Part shown: positions 10,018 through 10,851 of the stretch, piece by piece
Numbering within the stretch: the first letter of the stretch is position 1
Layout: the number at the start of each line of letters is the position of its first letter
Source: Chloromonas sp. AAM2
Lineage: Eukaryota > Chlorophyta > Chlorophyceae > Chlamydomonadales > Chlamydomonadaceae
Reading direction: 5' to 3'
Length of the DNA: 10,851 nucleotides
NCBI GenBank assembly: GCA_004335635.1
Contig: QAXH01006162.1
Span: 1 to 10,851 of the forward strand
Notes under the pieces: model-generated
Told to the model about the DNA's origin: nothing
The model's database searches: none
What the model saw: only the letters and a program-made list of their open reading frames with translations
Program-made: the position numbers and the translations under genes

Positions 10018-10178
10018 CAATGTTTCCCATGCAGGCCCTGCGCAATCCCGGTATGCGTGAGCGCCACTGGCAGCAGCTGTCCGAGCAGCTGGGATTCAAA
10101 TTCCATCCGGACAAGAGCTTCACACTGCGCAAGGCTGAGGAACTCAAGCTGCTGGAACACATTGAAATCATCACCAAG
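277..10178 (+). CDS. DNAH1: Axonemal inner-arm dynein heavy chain, DNAH1 class; 20 internal exons, partial at both ends
   Basis: This ATP-driven motor subunit works in the inner dynein arms of cilia and flagella. The tail docks it to the outer doublet and binds light chains; the linker transmits the power stroke. Joining 277-434, 898-1424, 1560-1697, 2024-2113, 2371-2483, 2842-2971, 3255-3362, 3583-3675, 3981-4159, 4476-4555, 4958-5061, 5487-5606, 6377-6487, 7121-7263, 7764-7887, 8268-8369, 8789-8854, 9156-9239, 9620-9736 and 10035-10178 gives 910 codons without a stop. All phases agree. Anchors shared in order with animal DNAH1, recalled from memory, are EVFDNT, MNKISFDHA, EFEQLQ, GWFNL, DTLRFL, YSTPL, LPLTDY, SWMND, YVPLVQ and NPGMRERHW. 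The Chlamydomonas counterpart is probably DHC2 (dynein d), of which I am less sure. The motor domain and both termini lie outside the window. Confidence 0.92.
435..897 (+). other. Intron 1 with a diverged internal tandem duplication
   Basis: This 463-nt GT-AG intron lies between in-phase exons. About 561-690 and 705-866 look like two diverged copies of one segment. Shared blocks in the same order are TGTGARTGCTG, GAACRGTTAC, GAGCRAACATT, GTGTCTC and AGGCGTCTGTC. No gene is visible. Confidence 0.75.
898..1424 (+). CDS. Exon 2: largest exon, dynein tail
   Basis: At 527 nt this is by far the longest exon. It starts GVAPTPAKVAVYAVDG and contains WQDAIVVDY, LEWVPRVCVCFSAEDP, LYVDSMP and MNKISFDHA, all matching DNAH1 tail positions in order. 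Conserved WVPR and AEDP blocks give the assignment. Acceptor ATCACAG, donor AAG|GTGAAT, phase 0. Confidence 0.92.
1560..1697 (+). CDS. Exon 3: dynein tail
   Basis: The 46 codons include VAIPDYDFPQQFSEF and LLTKGEVIAALVKVR, aligning with the VSVPKYHF and LLTRPEVITALSKVR region of animal DNAH1. Acceptor CCCTGCAG, donor AAG|GTGGGC, phase 0. The preceding intron 2 (1425-1559) is the shortest here at 135 nt and ends in CCCTA-type repeats. Confidence 0.92.
1698..2023 (+). other. Intron 3
   Basis: This 326-nt GT-AG intron begins with four CCCTA-type units (about 1708-1731). It contains a 15-bp tandem repeat (AGCCTGGTAGCCTGT at 1758-1772 and 1773-1787, plus a partial third unit). Otherwise nothing recognisable. 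Confidence 0.8.
2024..2113 (+). CDS. Exon 4: dynein tail
   Basis: Thirty codons begin VLRMSCFNMHYTKS and end FEQLQTQTTDQ; the EFEQLQ block is a DNAH1 landmark. Acceptor ATGACAG, donor CAG|GTATGG, phase 0. The 257-nt intron that follows (2114-2370) carries a hairpin close to its 3' end. Confidence 0.92.
2298..2341 (+). other. Imperfect hairpin 30 nt upstream of the exon 5 acceptor
   Basis: GCCCACACACATGG (2298-2311) can pair with CCATGTGTGGGC (2330-2341), giving about 12 base pairs with a 2-nt bulge and a loop of about 18 nt. It lies in the region where a branch point would be expected. Confidence 0.6.
2371..2483 (+). CDS. Exon 5: dynein tail
   Basis: The exon reads VGNYLKDTWSVTLKNSIKSS and then FKDVGKGWFNLREHN. 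The KGWFNL block matches the SKGWYNL block of animal DNAH1. The donor GTGAGT at 2484 interrupts a Thr codon after AC (phase 2), completed by the T at 2842. Confidence 0.92.
2484..2841 (+). other. Intron 5, with an exon 6 echo
   Basis: This 358-nt intron ends CATTGCAG. A second potential acceptor, ATATGCAG, lies 99 nt upstream, followed by a partial copy of exon 6 (see the repeat at 2737-2775). The first 250 nt show no recognisable element. Confidence 0.8.
2737..2775 (+). repeat. Echo of the exon 6 start, with its acceptor
   Basis: TGCAGT followed by GAGTTCTCC..CTG repeats the start of exon 6 (2838-2860), with one extra codon and several changes. It translates TFDEFSELNNLK beside TYEFSKLRKFL. 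The AG at 2741-2742 is intact and in the same frame as exon 6, with no stop between, so it could act as an alternative 3' splice site adding 33 codons. Confidence 0.6.
2842..2971 (+). CDS. Exon 6: dynein tail
   Basis: After the split Thr codon the exon reads YEFSKLRKFLALMRFN and MEDTLRFLIEESIAKFV, matching the SKLRKL and QDTLRFLVQDSL blocks of animal DNAH1. Donor AAG|GTGCGG at 2972, phase 0. Confidence 0.92.
3009..3225 (+). repeat. AT-rich satellite block with an ATATG pentanucleotide array in intron 6
   Basis: Most of intron 6 (2972-3254) is AT repeat: (AT)n at about 3011-3030, TAATA/TACTA-type repeats to about 3160, then about 9 near-perfect ATATG units (3161-3205) decaying to 3222. The array ends about 30 nt before the exon 7 acceptor. 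Confidence 0.9.
3255..3362 (+). CDS. Exon 7: dynein tail, Gly/Pro-rich insert
   Basis: The 36 codons start VHVAGTGCVELDGG, pass through a Gly/Pro-rich stretch (TGPAPGGGQ) and end RKPPLLTIELQ. The last part corresponds to RKNPLFIMDL in animal DNAH1. Acceptor CTTTGCAG, donor CAG|GTGAGG, phase 0. The 220-nt intron 7 that follows (3363-3582) is rich in GGTTGGT-type repeats. Confidence 0.9.
3583..3675 (+). CDS. Exon 8: dynein tail
   Basis: The 31 codons read VSKDNSHFLYSTPLDTLVPK and end LFDHAVSK. The YSTPL block is conserved in DNAH1-type chains. Acceptor CTCTCCAG, donor AAG|GTAACA, phase 0. Confidence 0.92.
3676..3980 (+). other. Intron 8
   Basis: This 305-nt GT-AG intron contains the tRNA-like stretch at 3826-3889, then a GT/GTT-rich tail (about 3890-3980) that runs directly into the acceptor GGTTGCAG. 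Confidence 0.8.
3826..3889 (+). repeat. tRNA-like relic (pseudo-tRNA or SINE head)
   Basis: AACAGCCGGGTAGAGCAC (3837-3854) strongly resembles a tRNA D-arm and box A. GGTTCGATCAC (3876-3886) resembles box B with one mismatch. The box spacing of 43 nt is that of a real tRNA. A short anticodon-like stem (CACT/AGTG) lies between. The D and T stems contain mismatches and no acceptor stem forms, so it is not a functional tRNA. Confidence 0.45.
3981..4159 (+). CDS. Exon 9: dynein tail
   Basis: The exon reads VSGLHSLEPSIMEDLFWATQ, LTGVHPLEEGV and LAPLEAYLTQYTK. It aligns with the LVMEDIF, VGLHEPLVEEL and IPLQAYAKEY blocks of animal DNAH1. The donor GTAAGG at 4160 splits the final Lys codon (phase 2); unspliced, a TAA follows at once. 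Confidence 0.92.
4160..4475 (+). other. Intron 9
   Basis: This 316-nt intron ends CCGTTTCAG. It contains a weak possible echo of exon 10 at about 4309-4342. Otherwise nothing recognisable. Confidence 0.75.
4309..4342 (+). repeat. Weak possible echo of the exon 10 start
   Basis: TCAGG, CTTGTTGA, GAAGCTGGGCCCAGAC occur in the same order as TCAGG, CTCTGCTGA, GAAGCTTGTGCCCGAGAC at exon 10 (4472-4507). Gaps are needed, the distance (about 165 nt) is longer than for the clear echoes, and chance similarity is possible. Confidence 0.3.
4476..4555 (+). CDS. Exon 10: dynein tail
   Basis: After completing the split Lys codon the exon reads HEALLKLVPETYVSELEAKG and ends EDLPLN. Acceptor GTTTCAG, donor ATG|GTAAGG at 4556, phase 1. 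The split Asp codon is completed by AC of exon 11. Confidence 0.88.
4676..4788 (-). mobile_element. Short retroposon, copy A, with 13-bp target-site duplication
   Basis: GAGGGGTGTGTTG occurs identically at 4676-4688 and 4776-4788; extended to 17 bp there is one mismatch. Between them are a GTT/GCTGTT tract and the family core: CATGGCCTTCAGTCC, a G run, then GGACTGCTCAGCGGG. On the minus strand the GTT tract becomes a 3' AAC tail, as in SINE/LINE-type retroposons. CAGTCC/GGACTG can form a hairpin. Confidence 0.7.
4867..4905 (+). repeat. Echo of the exon 11 start
   Basis: ACGTC, CG-AG-TCA-GC and ACATGGC occur in the same order and near-equal spacing as at the start of exon 11 (4958-4988), about 90 nt downstream. 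It is diverged, and no AG stands immediately before ACGTC, so it is probably not a usable acceptor. Confidence 0.55.
4958..5061 (+). CDS. Exon 11: dynein tail
   Basis: After the split Asp codon the exon reads VKSEIKRHMAEYDQLHDSLP, PGMPVGLAYINTLK. The SLPPGMPVGLAYINT block matches SLPSSIIIGPFYINT in animal DNAH1. Acceptor GGCCGCAG, donor AAG|GTCGGT, phase 0; this donor is the weakest in the gene. Confidence 0.9.
5268..5350. repeat. Short imperfect palindromic ACATGTGTAAC-type repeats
   Basis: About five variants of ACATGTGTAAC/ACACGTGCGACAC follow each other, alternating in orientation. GTAACGTGTGCGTTAC (about 5286-5301) is a 5-bp-stem inverted repeat flanked by further ACATGT halves. No function is evident. 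Confidence 0.6.
5380..5443 (+). repeat. Echo of exon 12 start, 53/64 identical, acceptor destroyed
   Basis: The 64 nt align without gaps to 5478-5541, 98 nt downstream, with 11 differences. The copied piece includes 9 nt of intron end and 55 nt of exon. The acceptor CACAG reads CACTT here, so it cannot splice at the homologous place. Translation gives VRELLLKKKKKLASLLRG beside VRELLLKKQEKLVSLLKG; several differences are synonymous or conservative. Confidence 0.92.
5487..5606 (+). CDS. Exon 12: dynein tail, helical
   Basis: The 40 codons read VRELLLKKQEKLVSLLKGLC then ARVPRKMIAAMTAKFQEIDK, a Lys/Leu-rich helical segment equal to the VKQSLSKKRKALATSVLDIL region of animal DNAH1. Acceptor TGTCACAG, donor AAG|GTACGG, phase 0. 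Confidence 0.92.
5679..5702 (+). repeat. (ATC)n microsatellite
   Basis: About eight ATC/CAT trinucleotides run without interruption, followed by TTACATGGCTTTTCATGG. Confidence 0.9.
5803..5865 (+). repeat. Low-confidence tRNA-like (Pol III box A/B) stretch
   Basis: GGTTCAAACCC (5851-5861) is a perfect box B match and sits in the palindrome CACTGGGTTCAAACCCACTG. TAGCAGGGCGC (5803-5813) resembles box A at near-tRNA spacing (48 nt). No anticodon or acceptor stem can be recognised. Confidence 0.25.
5973..5995 (+). repeat. Weak possible echo of the exon 13 start
   Basis: ACAAGTCGAACAGAAGACG resembles the exon 13 junction (acceptor ACAG, GTTCTCAAGCAGAAGACC at 6377) with a 3-nt gap; one frame reads VEQKTD beside VLKQKTA. 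The distance is about 400 nt, but a retroposon and microsatellites have been inserted between them. Confidence 0.3.
6188..6313 (-). mobile_element. Short retroposon, copy B, next to a (GAT)n microsatellite
   Basis: (GAT)9 and (GTT)n precede the family core CATGACCTTCAGTCCGGGG, AAGACTGCTCAGCGGGG, ending GAAGGGAAATTGCCGG. It matches copy D through the CCGG end, where similarity stops, as expected of a copy truncated at the minus-strand 5' end. A flanking repeat is only hinted at (GACATGATGA near 6187, GATGTGATGA near 6323). Confidence 0.6.
6377..6487 (+). CDS. Exon 13: dynein tail, helical
   Basis: The 37 codons read VLKQKTASLEDVDEQRKYID, SLPNKILELMQELEAAK, matching the NSIEELAELREWMKGIPERL region of animal DNAH1 and likely coiled or helical. 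Acceptor CTACCACAG, donor AAG|GTGACA, phase 0. Confidence 0.9.
6508..6638 (-). mobile_element. Short retroposon, copy C, with about 14-bp flanking repeats
   Basis: GCAGTGTGCGTGTG (6508-6521) and GCAGTGTAGGTGTG (6625-6638) differ at two bases and flank a (GTT)n tract of more than ten units. The core follows: TTTACATGGCCTTCAGTCC, GGGGAGGACTGCTCCGCGG. The hairpin CAGTCC/GGACTG is intact. On the minus strand it ends in an AAC tail. Confidence 0.65.
6785..6845 (+). repeat. tRNA-like relic with a perfect box B
   Basis: GGTTCGATTCC (6831-6841) matches box B exactly. CGCCAAAGCGG (6792-6802) resembles box A at 39 nt. GCGGACCATAACGTCCGC (6799-6816) forms a stem with CAT in the loop, reminiscent of an anticodon arm. 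The D-arm is shortened and the T-stem is broken, so I read it as a tRNA-derived relic. Confidence 0.4.
7002..7038 (+). repeat. Weak possible echo of the exon 14 start
   Basis: CGTGGT (7002) and CTGGCTACTTG (7028-7038) recur as CGTGGT (7122) and CTGCGCTACCTG (7145-7156), offset 118-120 nt. The sequence between is poorly matched, so chance is possible. Confidence 0.3.
7121..7263 (+). CDS. Exon 14: dynein tail approaching the linker
   Basis: The exon begins PWYDHLESLRYLLPDDEARD and contains WPAKLQRLAERQLGVLEEDE. WPAKL matches the NWPSKI block of animal DNAH1. The donor GTGAGT at 7264 splits a Lys codon (phase 2); unspliced, TGA follows immediately. Confidence 0.92.
7264..7763 (+). other. Intron 14, with an AT-rich block and an exon 15 echo
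   Basis: This 500-nt intron begins with an AT-rich block (7268-7360; TTATTA/AATAAT runs) and a short GTT tract at 7377-7395. The copy of the exon 15 acceptor region lies at 7640-7692. The rest shows nothing recognisable. Confidence 0.85.
7640..7692 (+). repeat. Echo of the exon 15 start with an intact acceptor
   Basis: 7640-7677 matches 7747-7784 at 34 of 38 positions without gaps, and weaker similarity continues to about 7692. Both the pyrimidine tract and the AG are preserved (TTTCCTTCAG). Using this acceptor would read CKDDMLSPPEGLGN and then a TAG at 7700-7702, so it would behave as a poison splice site. Confidence 0.92.
7764..7887 (+). CDS. Exon 15: start of the linker region
   Basis: After the split Lys codon the exon reads YKDEMLSTQEDFAVSVGDLV, SLVGSFSQLNDLNKM, DHVVAE. 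It corresponds to the NFQEKLEGLQLVVAGFS region of animal DNAH1. Acceptor TTTCTTTCAG, donor GAG|GTGAGG, phase 0. Confidence 0.92.
7888..8267 (+). other. Intron 15
   Basis: This 380-nt intron contains CCCCTAGGGG and a 6-bp hairpin (GGGTCC/GGACCC) at 7951-7974, TGAACCACA twice near 8097 and 8117, and a (CCAA)n tract at about 8210-8240 close to the acceptor. No gene is visible. Confidence 0.8.
8268..8369 (+). CDS. Exon 16: linker region
   Basis: The 34 codons read VLAMDARLKQADRDAGVFNS, REALLGLPLTDYSQ; the LPLTDY block matches LPITNYDKL in animal DNAH1. Acceptor GTGCCTCAG, donor CAG|GTGCAG (weak), phase 0. Confidence 0.92.
8449..8480 (+). repeat. Downstream echo of the exon 16 end and donor
   Basis: GGCTGCCACTCACAGGACTACTCACCGGTAC-like sequence here copies the exon end CCTGCCTCTAACAGACTACTCACAGGT at 8346-8371, offset 107 nt, with about six changes and one gap. 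Weaker similarity extends upstream (AAGCCTGATCAGAG at 8404 beside AAGCAGGCTGACCGG at 8292), so the whole exon may have been copied. The GT of the donor is kept. Confidence 0.65.
8715..8740 (+). repeat. Weak possible echo of the exon 17 start
   Basis: GGTGGAC, AGGAAAGCAGATC appear in the order and spacing of GGTGAAG, AGGAGCAGTTCGATC at exon 17, about 73 nt downstream. The 2-nt gap and mismatches leave chance possible. Confidence 0.3.
8789..8854 (+). CDS. Exon 17: linker (DHC_N2)
   Basis: The 22 codons begin VKKLQEQFDPFVQFWTVANA and end FK. This is the dynein linker pattern VKEFQPYLDLWTTASDW. Acceptor TTGCCTCAG, donor AAG|GTGAGC, phase 0. It is the smallest complete exon here. Confidence 0.92.
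8855..9155 (+). other. Intron 17
   Basis: This 301-nt intron has a short ATT/GAT-rich stretch (8880-8915) and a weak echo of exon 18 at 9065-9110. Otherwise nothing recognisable. Confidence 0.8.
9065..9110 (+). repeat. Possible echo of exon 18, offset 98 nt
   Basis: TCCT, TGAAC, GTGGGA, TTG, TTCAG occur in the same order as in exon 18 (9169-9200). The GTGGGA blocks are 98 nt apart, as in the exon 12 echo. The pieces are short and need gaps. Confidence 0.4.
9156..9239 (+). CDS. Exon 18: linker (DHC_N2)
   Basis: The 28 codons read VNHKSWMNDSWELLQGDAVE, REVSTAYK. SWMND is the conserved SWMNDPL block of dynein linkers. Acceptor CGTGCAG, donor AAG|GTGATT, phase 0. Confidence 0.92.
9306..9480 (-). 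mobile_element. Short retroposon, copy D, longest copy, with 12-bp target-site duplication
   Basis: ATATATAGCAGT occurs exactly at 9306-9317 and 9469-9480. The insert of 151 nt begins with (TGT)n, then TTCTTGTTTACATGACC, TTCAGTCTGGGGAGGACTG and GAAGGGAAATTGCCGG, and continues about 55 nt past where copy B ends. Read on the minus strand it is a roughly 150-nt element with a 3' (AAC)n tail. I see no clear tRNA-like head and no coding capacity, so mobilisation in trans by a LINE is the likely mechanism. Confidence 0.78.
9561..9590 (+). repeat. Weak possible echo of the exon 19 start
   Basis: CAGGTGCTG with AAG following repeats the start of exon 19 (CAGGTGCTG at 9617), 56 nt upstream. Beyond the first 9 nt the match is poor. 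The AG is intact, so it is a plausible competing acceptor; 56 nt would shift the frame. Confidence 0.35.
9620..9736 (+). CDS. Exon 19: linker (DHC_N2)
   Basis: The 39 codons read VLYKTSKVMAQRGLDKMAEN, CESVRAEVEAFKVYVPLVQ; the FKVYVPLVQ end equals the FKPYIPLIQ block of dynein linkers. Acceptor TTATCACAG, donor CAG|GTGAGG, phase 0. Confidence 0.93.
9901..9940 (+). repeat. Echo of the exon 20 start, acceptor intact
   Basis: GCAG followed by 36 nt aligns without gaps to 10035-10070 with 27 of 36 identities, 130 nt away. It reads ALCNPGMHQRHC beside ALRNPGMRERHW. Three of nine changes are synonymous. The AG is kept, but a TAA follows in frame at 9953-9955, at the start of the AAT array. Confidence 0.88.
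9952..10017 (+). repeat. (AAT)n microsatellite, about 21 units
   Basis: Perfect ATA/AAT repeats run for about 65 nt between the echo and the real exon 20 acceptor. The tract separates the branch-point region from the acceptor and is likely to vary in length. Confidence 0.95.
10035..10178 (+). CDS. Exon 20: linker (DHC_N2) hallmark NPGMRERHW
   Basis: The 48 codons read ALRNPGMRERHWQQLSEQLG, FKFHPDKSFTLRKAEELKLL, EHIEIITK. LRNPGMxxRHW is the best-conserved linker signature across dynein heavy chains and confirms the family. Acceptor CCATGCAG, donor AAG|GTAACT, phase 0. Confidence 0.95.
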
Positions 10179-10840
10179 GTAACTCCACTGTGTGTGCAAA
10201 TCCATTATGCAAACTCCGTCATCTATTCCAAGTTAAAAGCCGAATCCGACAAAGGGGGTTTGGTTCGCTGTCCACTTGCTCTTTGCGAATGTACATGCTG
10301 ATACTGCTACCTGGCTTATTCCAGAGAGCATGCTGTTCCACGTTACCTCTTCTGGCTGACTCAGAGCAGGTCAGGACAGTGCCCATATCGCCTCGTGTCC
10401 GGTGCAGCTTTCCTGATGCAAAACAGTTGACGTTGAGATGTCCAACCTGCACTCCCACAATTTCACGTCCACCTGATGGTTAGTCCTATTGCGATAGTTA
10501 GTCCTATTGCGATAGTTAGTCCTATTGCGATAGTTAGTCCTATTGCAATAGTTAGTCCTATTGCAATGGTTAGTCGTATTGCAATGGTTAGTCGTATTAC
10601 AATAGTTAGTCCTATTGCAATAGTTACTCCTATTGCGATAGTTACTCCTATTGCGATAGTTAGTCCTGTTGCGATAGTTAGTCCTGTAGATAGTTAGTCC
10701 TATTGCGATAGTTAGTCCTATAGATAGTTAGTCCTGTAGATAGTGAGTCCCTTGCGGCGCAGGTTCATCTTGCAAGCGAGTGGCCCTGGTGCCTGCACAG
10801 GTTGCCGACATTGCCGTGAGTGGCCCTGGTGCCTGCACAG
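10179..10840 (+). other. Intron 20
   Basis: This intron of up to 662 nt carries an 18-bp minisatellite (10479-10751) and the first copy of a 40-bp tandem duplication at its 3' end. Between 10179 and 10478 nothing is recognisable. If the first duplicated acceptor is used, the intron ends at 10800. Confidence 0.75.
10479..10751 (+). repeat. 18-bp minisatellite with 16-nt variants, about 15 units
   Basis: Eleven consecutive 18-nt units of GTTAGTCCTATTGCGATA type run from 10479 to 10676. They are followed by units of 16, 18, 16 and 16 nt (GTTAGTCCTGTAGATA is the short form), then a decayed end. An 18-nt period keeps a frame open (VSPIAI repeats), but it is intronic and I see no reason to call it coding. 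Confidence 0.95.
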
Positions 10841-10851
10841 GTTGCCGACAT
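10778..10851 (+). repeat. 40-bp tandem duplication over the exon 21 acceptor
   Basis: The unit GAGTGGCCCTGGTGCCTGCA + CAGGTTGCCGACATT begins at 10778 and again at 10818. The 34 bases visible of copy two match copy one without a difference. Each copy contains acceptor CTGCACAG followed by GTTGCCGACAT. Confidence 0.95.
10841..10851 (+). CDS. Exon 21, first bases, truncated by the window end
   Basis: GTTGCCGACAT after CTGCACAG reads VAD(I), matching the VAEVAGKEY that follows the ESISK block in animal DNAH1, in phase 0 after exon 20. The true exon could instead start in the first copy at 10801, where VADIA is followed at once by GTGAGT. Confidence 0.6.

Larger units (their letters stand above)
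9737..10034 (+). other. Intron 19, with an exon 20 echo and an (AAT)n array
   Basis: This 298-nt intron begins with GGTTGG-rich sequence (9737-9815). It then holds the exon 20 copy (9901-9940) and a long (AAT)n array that ends 17 nt before the acceptor CCATGCAG. Confidence 0.88.

Noticed and set aside
9614..10177. Long minus-strand open frame (187 codons) with a poly-Leu run
   Set aside because: It is antisense to exons 19-20 and the Leu run comes from the AAT microsatellite. No homology or promoter is visible.
9888..10301. Plus-strand open frame with a poly-Asn run leading into exon 20
   Set aside because: The Asn run is the AAT array in intron 19. The frame does contain exon 20, but the upstream part is intron and reads past the exon 20 donor.
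10476..10697. VSPIAI repeat protein
   Set aside because: It is a translation of the 18-nt intronic minisatellite with no splice link to the dynein and no other support.
1..10851. CRISPR arrays, bacterial operons, prophage or defence systems
   Set aside because: The sequence is a spliced eukaryotic axonemal gene. The repeats are tandem minisatellites and microsatellites without unique spacers.

Overview
The window holds part of one large, intron-dense eukaryotic gene on the + strand. It encodes an axonemal (ciliary) dynein heavy chain of the inner-arm DNAH1 class. I could join 20 exons from about 277 to 10178, with a 21st exon starting at the right edge. Joined, they give 2731 nt, which is one leading base plus exactly 910 codons, with no stop. 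All 20 complete introns are GT-AG. The conceptual protein covers most of the N-terminal tail and the start of the linker (DHC_N2), including the hallmark NPGMRERHW. The AAA+ motor lies off the right edge and the N-terminus off the left edge. No promoter, start codon or polyadenylation site of this gene is present, and I find no second gene.

The gene implies a ciliated organism. Small exons, introns of 135-770 nt, GC-rich coding third positions and introns full of microsatellites suggest a chlorophyte flagellate alga, perhaps Chlamydomonadales. That is an inference and other flagellated protists remain possible.

Layout: 1-126 is an 18-bp minisatellite (proline-rich if translated) and 127-276 is probably intron. 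Exons 1-6 (277-2971) encode the conserved DNAH1 tail. Exons 7-13 (3255-6487) continue the tail. Exons 14-20 (7121-10178) lead into and form the first part of the linker. From 10179 to 10840 is an intron with a second 18-bp minisatellite, then a 40-bp perfect tandem duplication over the exon 21 acceptor.

Three intron-level patterns stand out. (1) Many introns carry a decayed copy ('echo') of the beginning of the next exon plus its 3' splice region, usually about 90-130 nt upstream. The clearest precede exons 6, 11, 12, 15, 20 and 21, and one copy of an exon end follows exon 16. (2) Four antisense copies of a short retroposon share a hairpin core and a (GTT)n tract, equal to an (AAC)n 3' tail on the minus strand. 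Three of them have 12-17 bp flanking direct repeats that look like target-site duplications. (3) Of 20 introns, 15 are phase 0 after an AG, and 14 of 20 acceptors are followed by GT, so most introns sit between AG|GT direct repeats. Two or three tRNA-like stretches, AT-rich satellite DNA and several simple repeats fill the remaining intron space.
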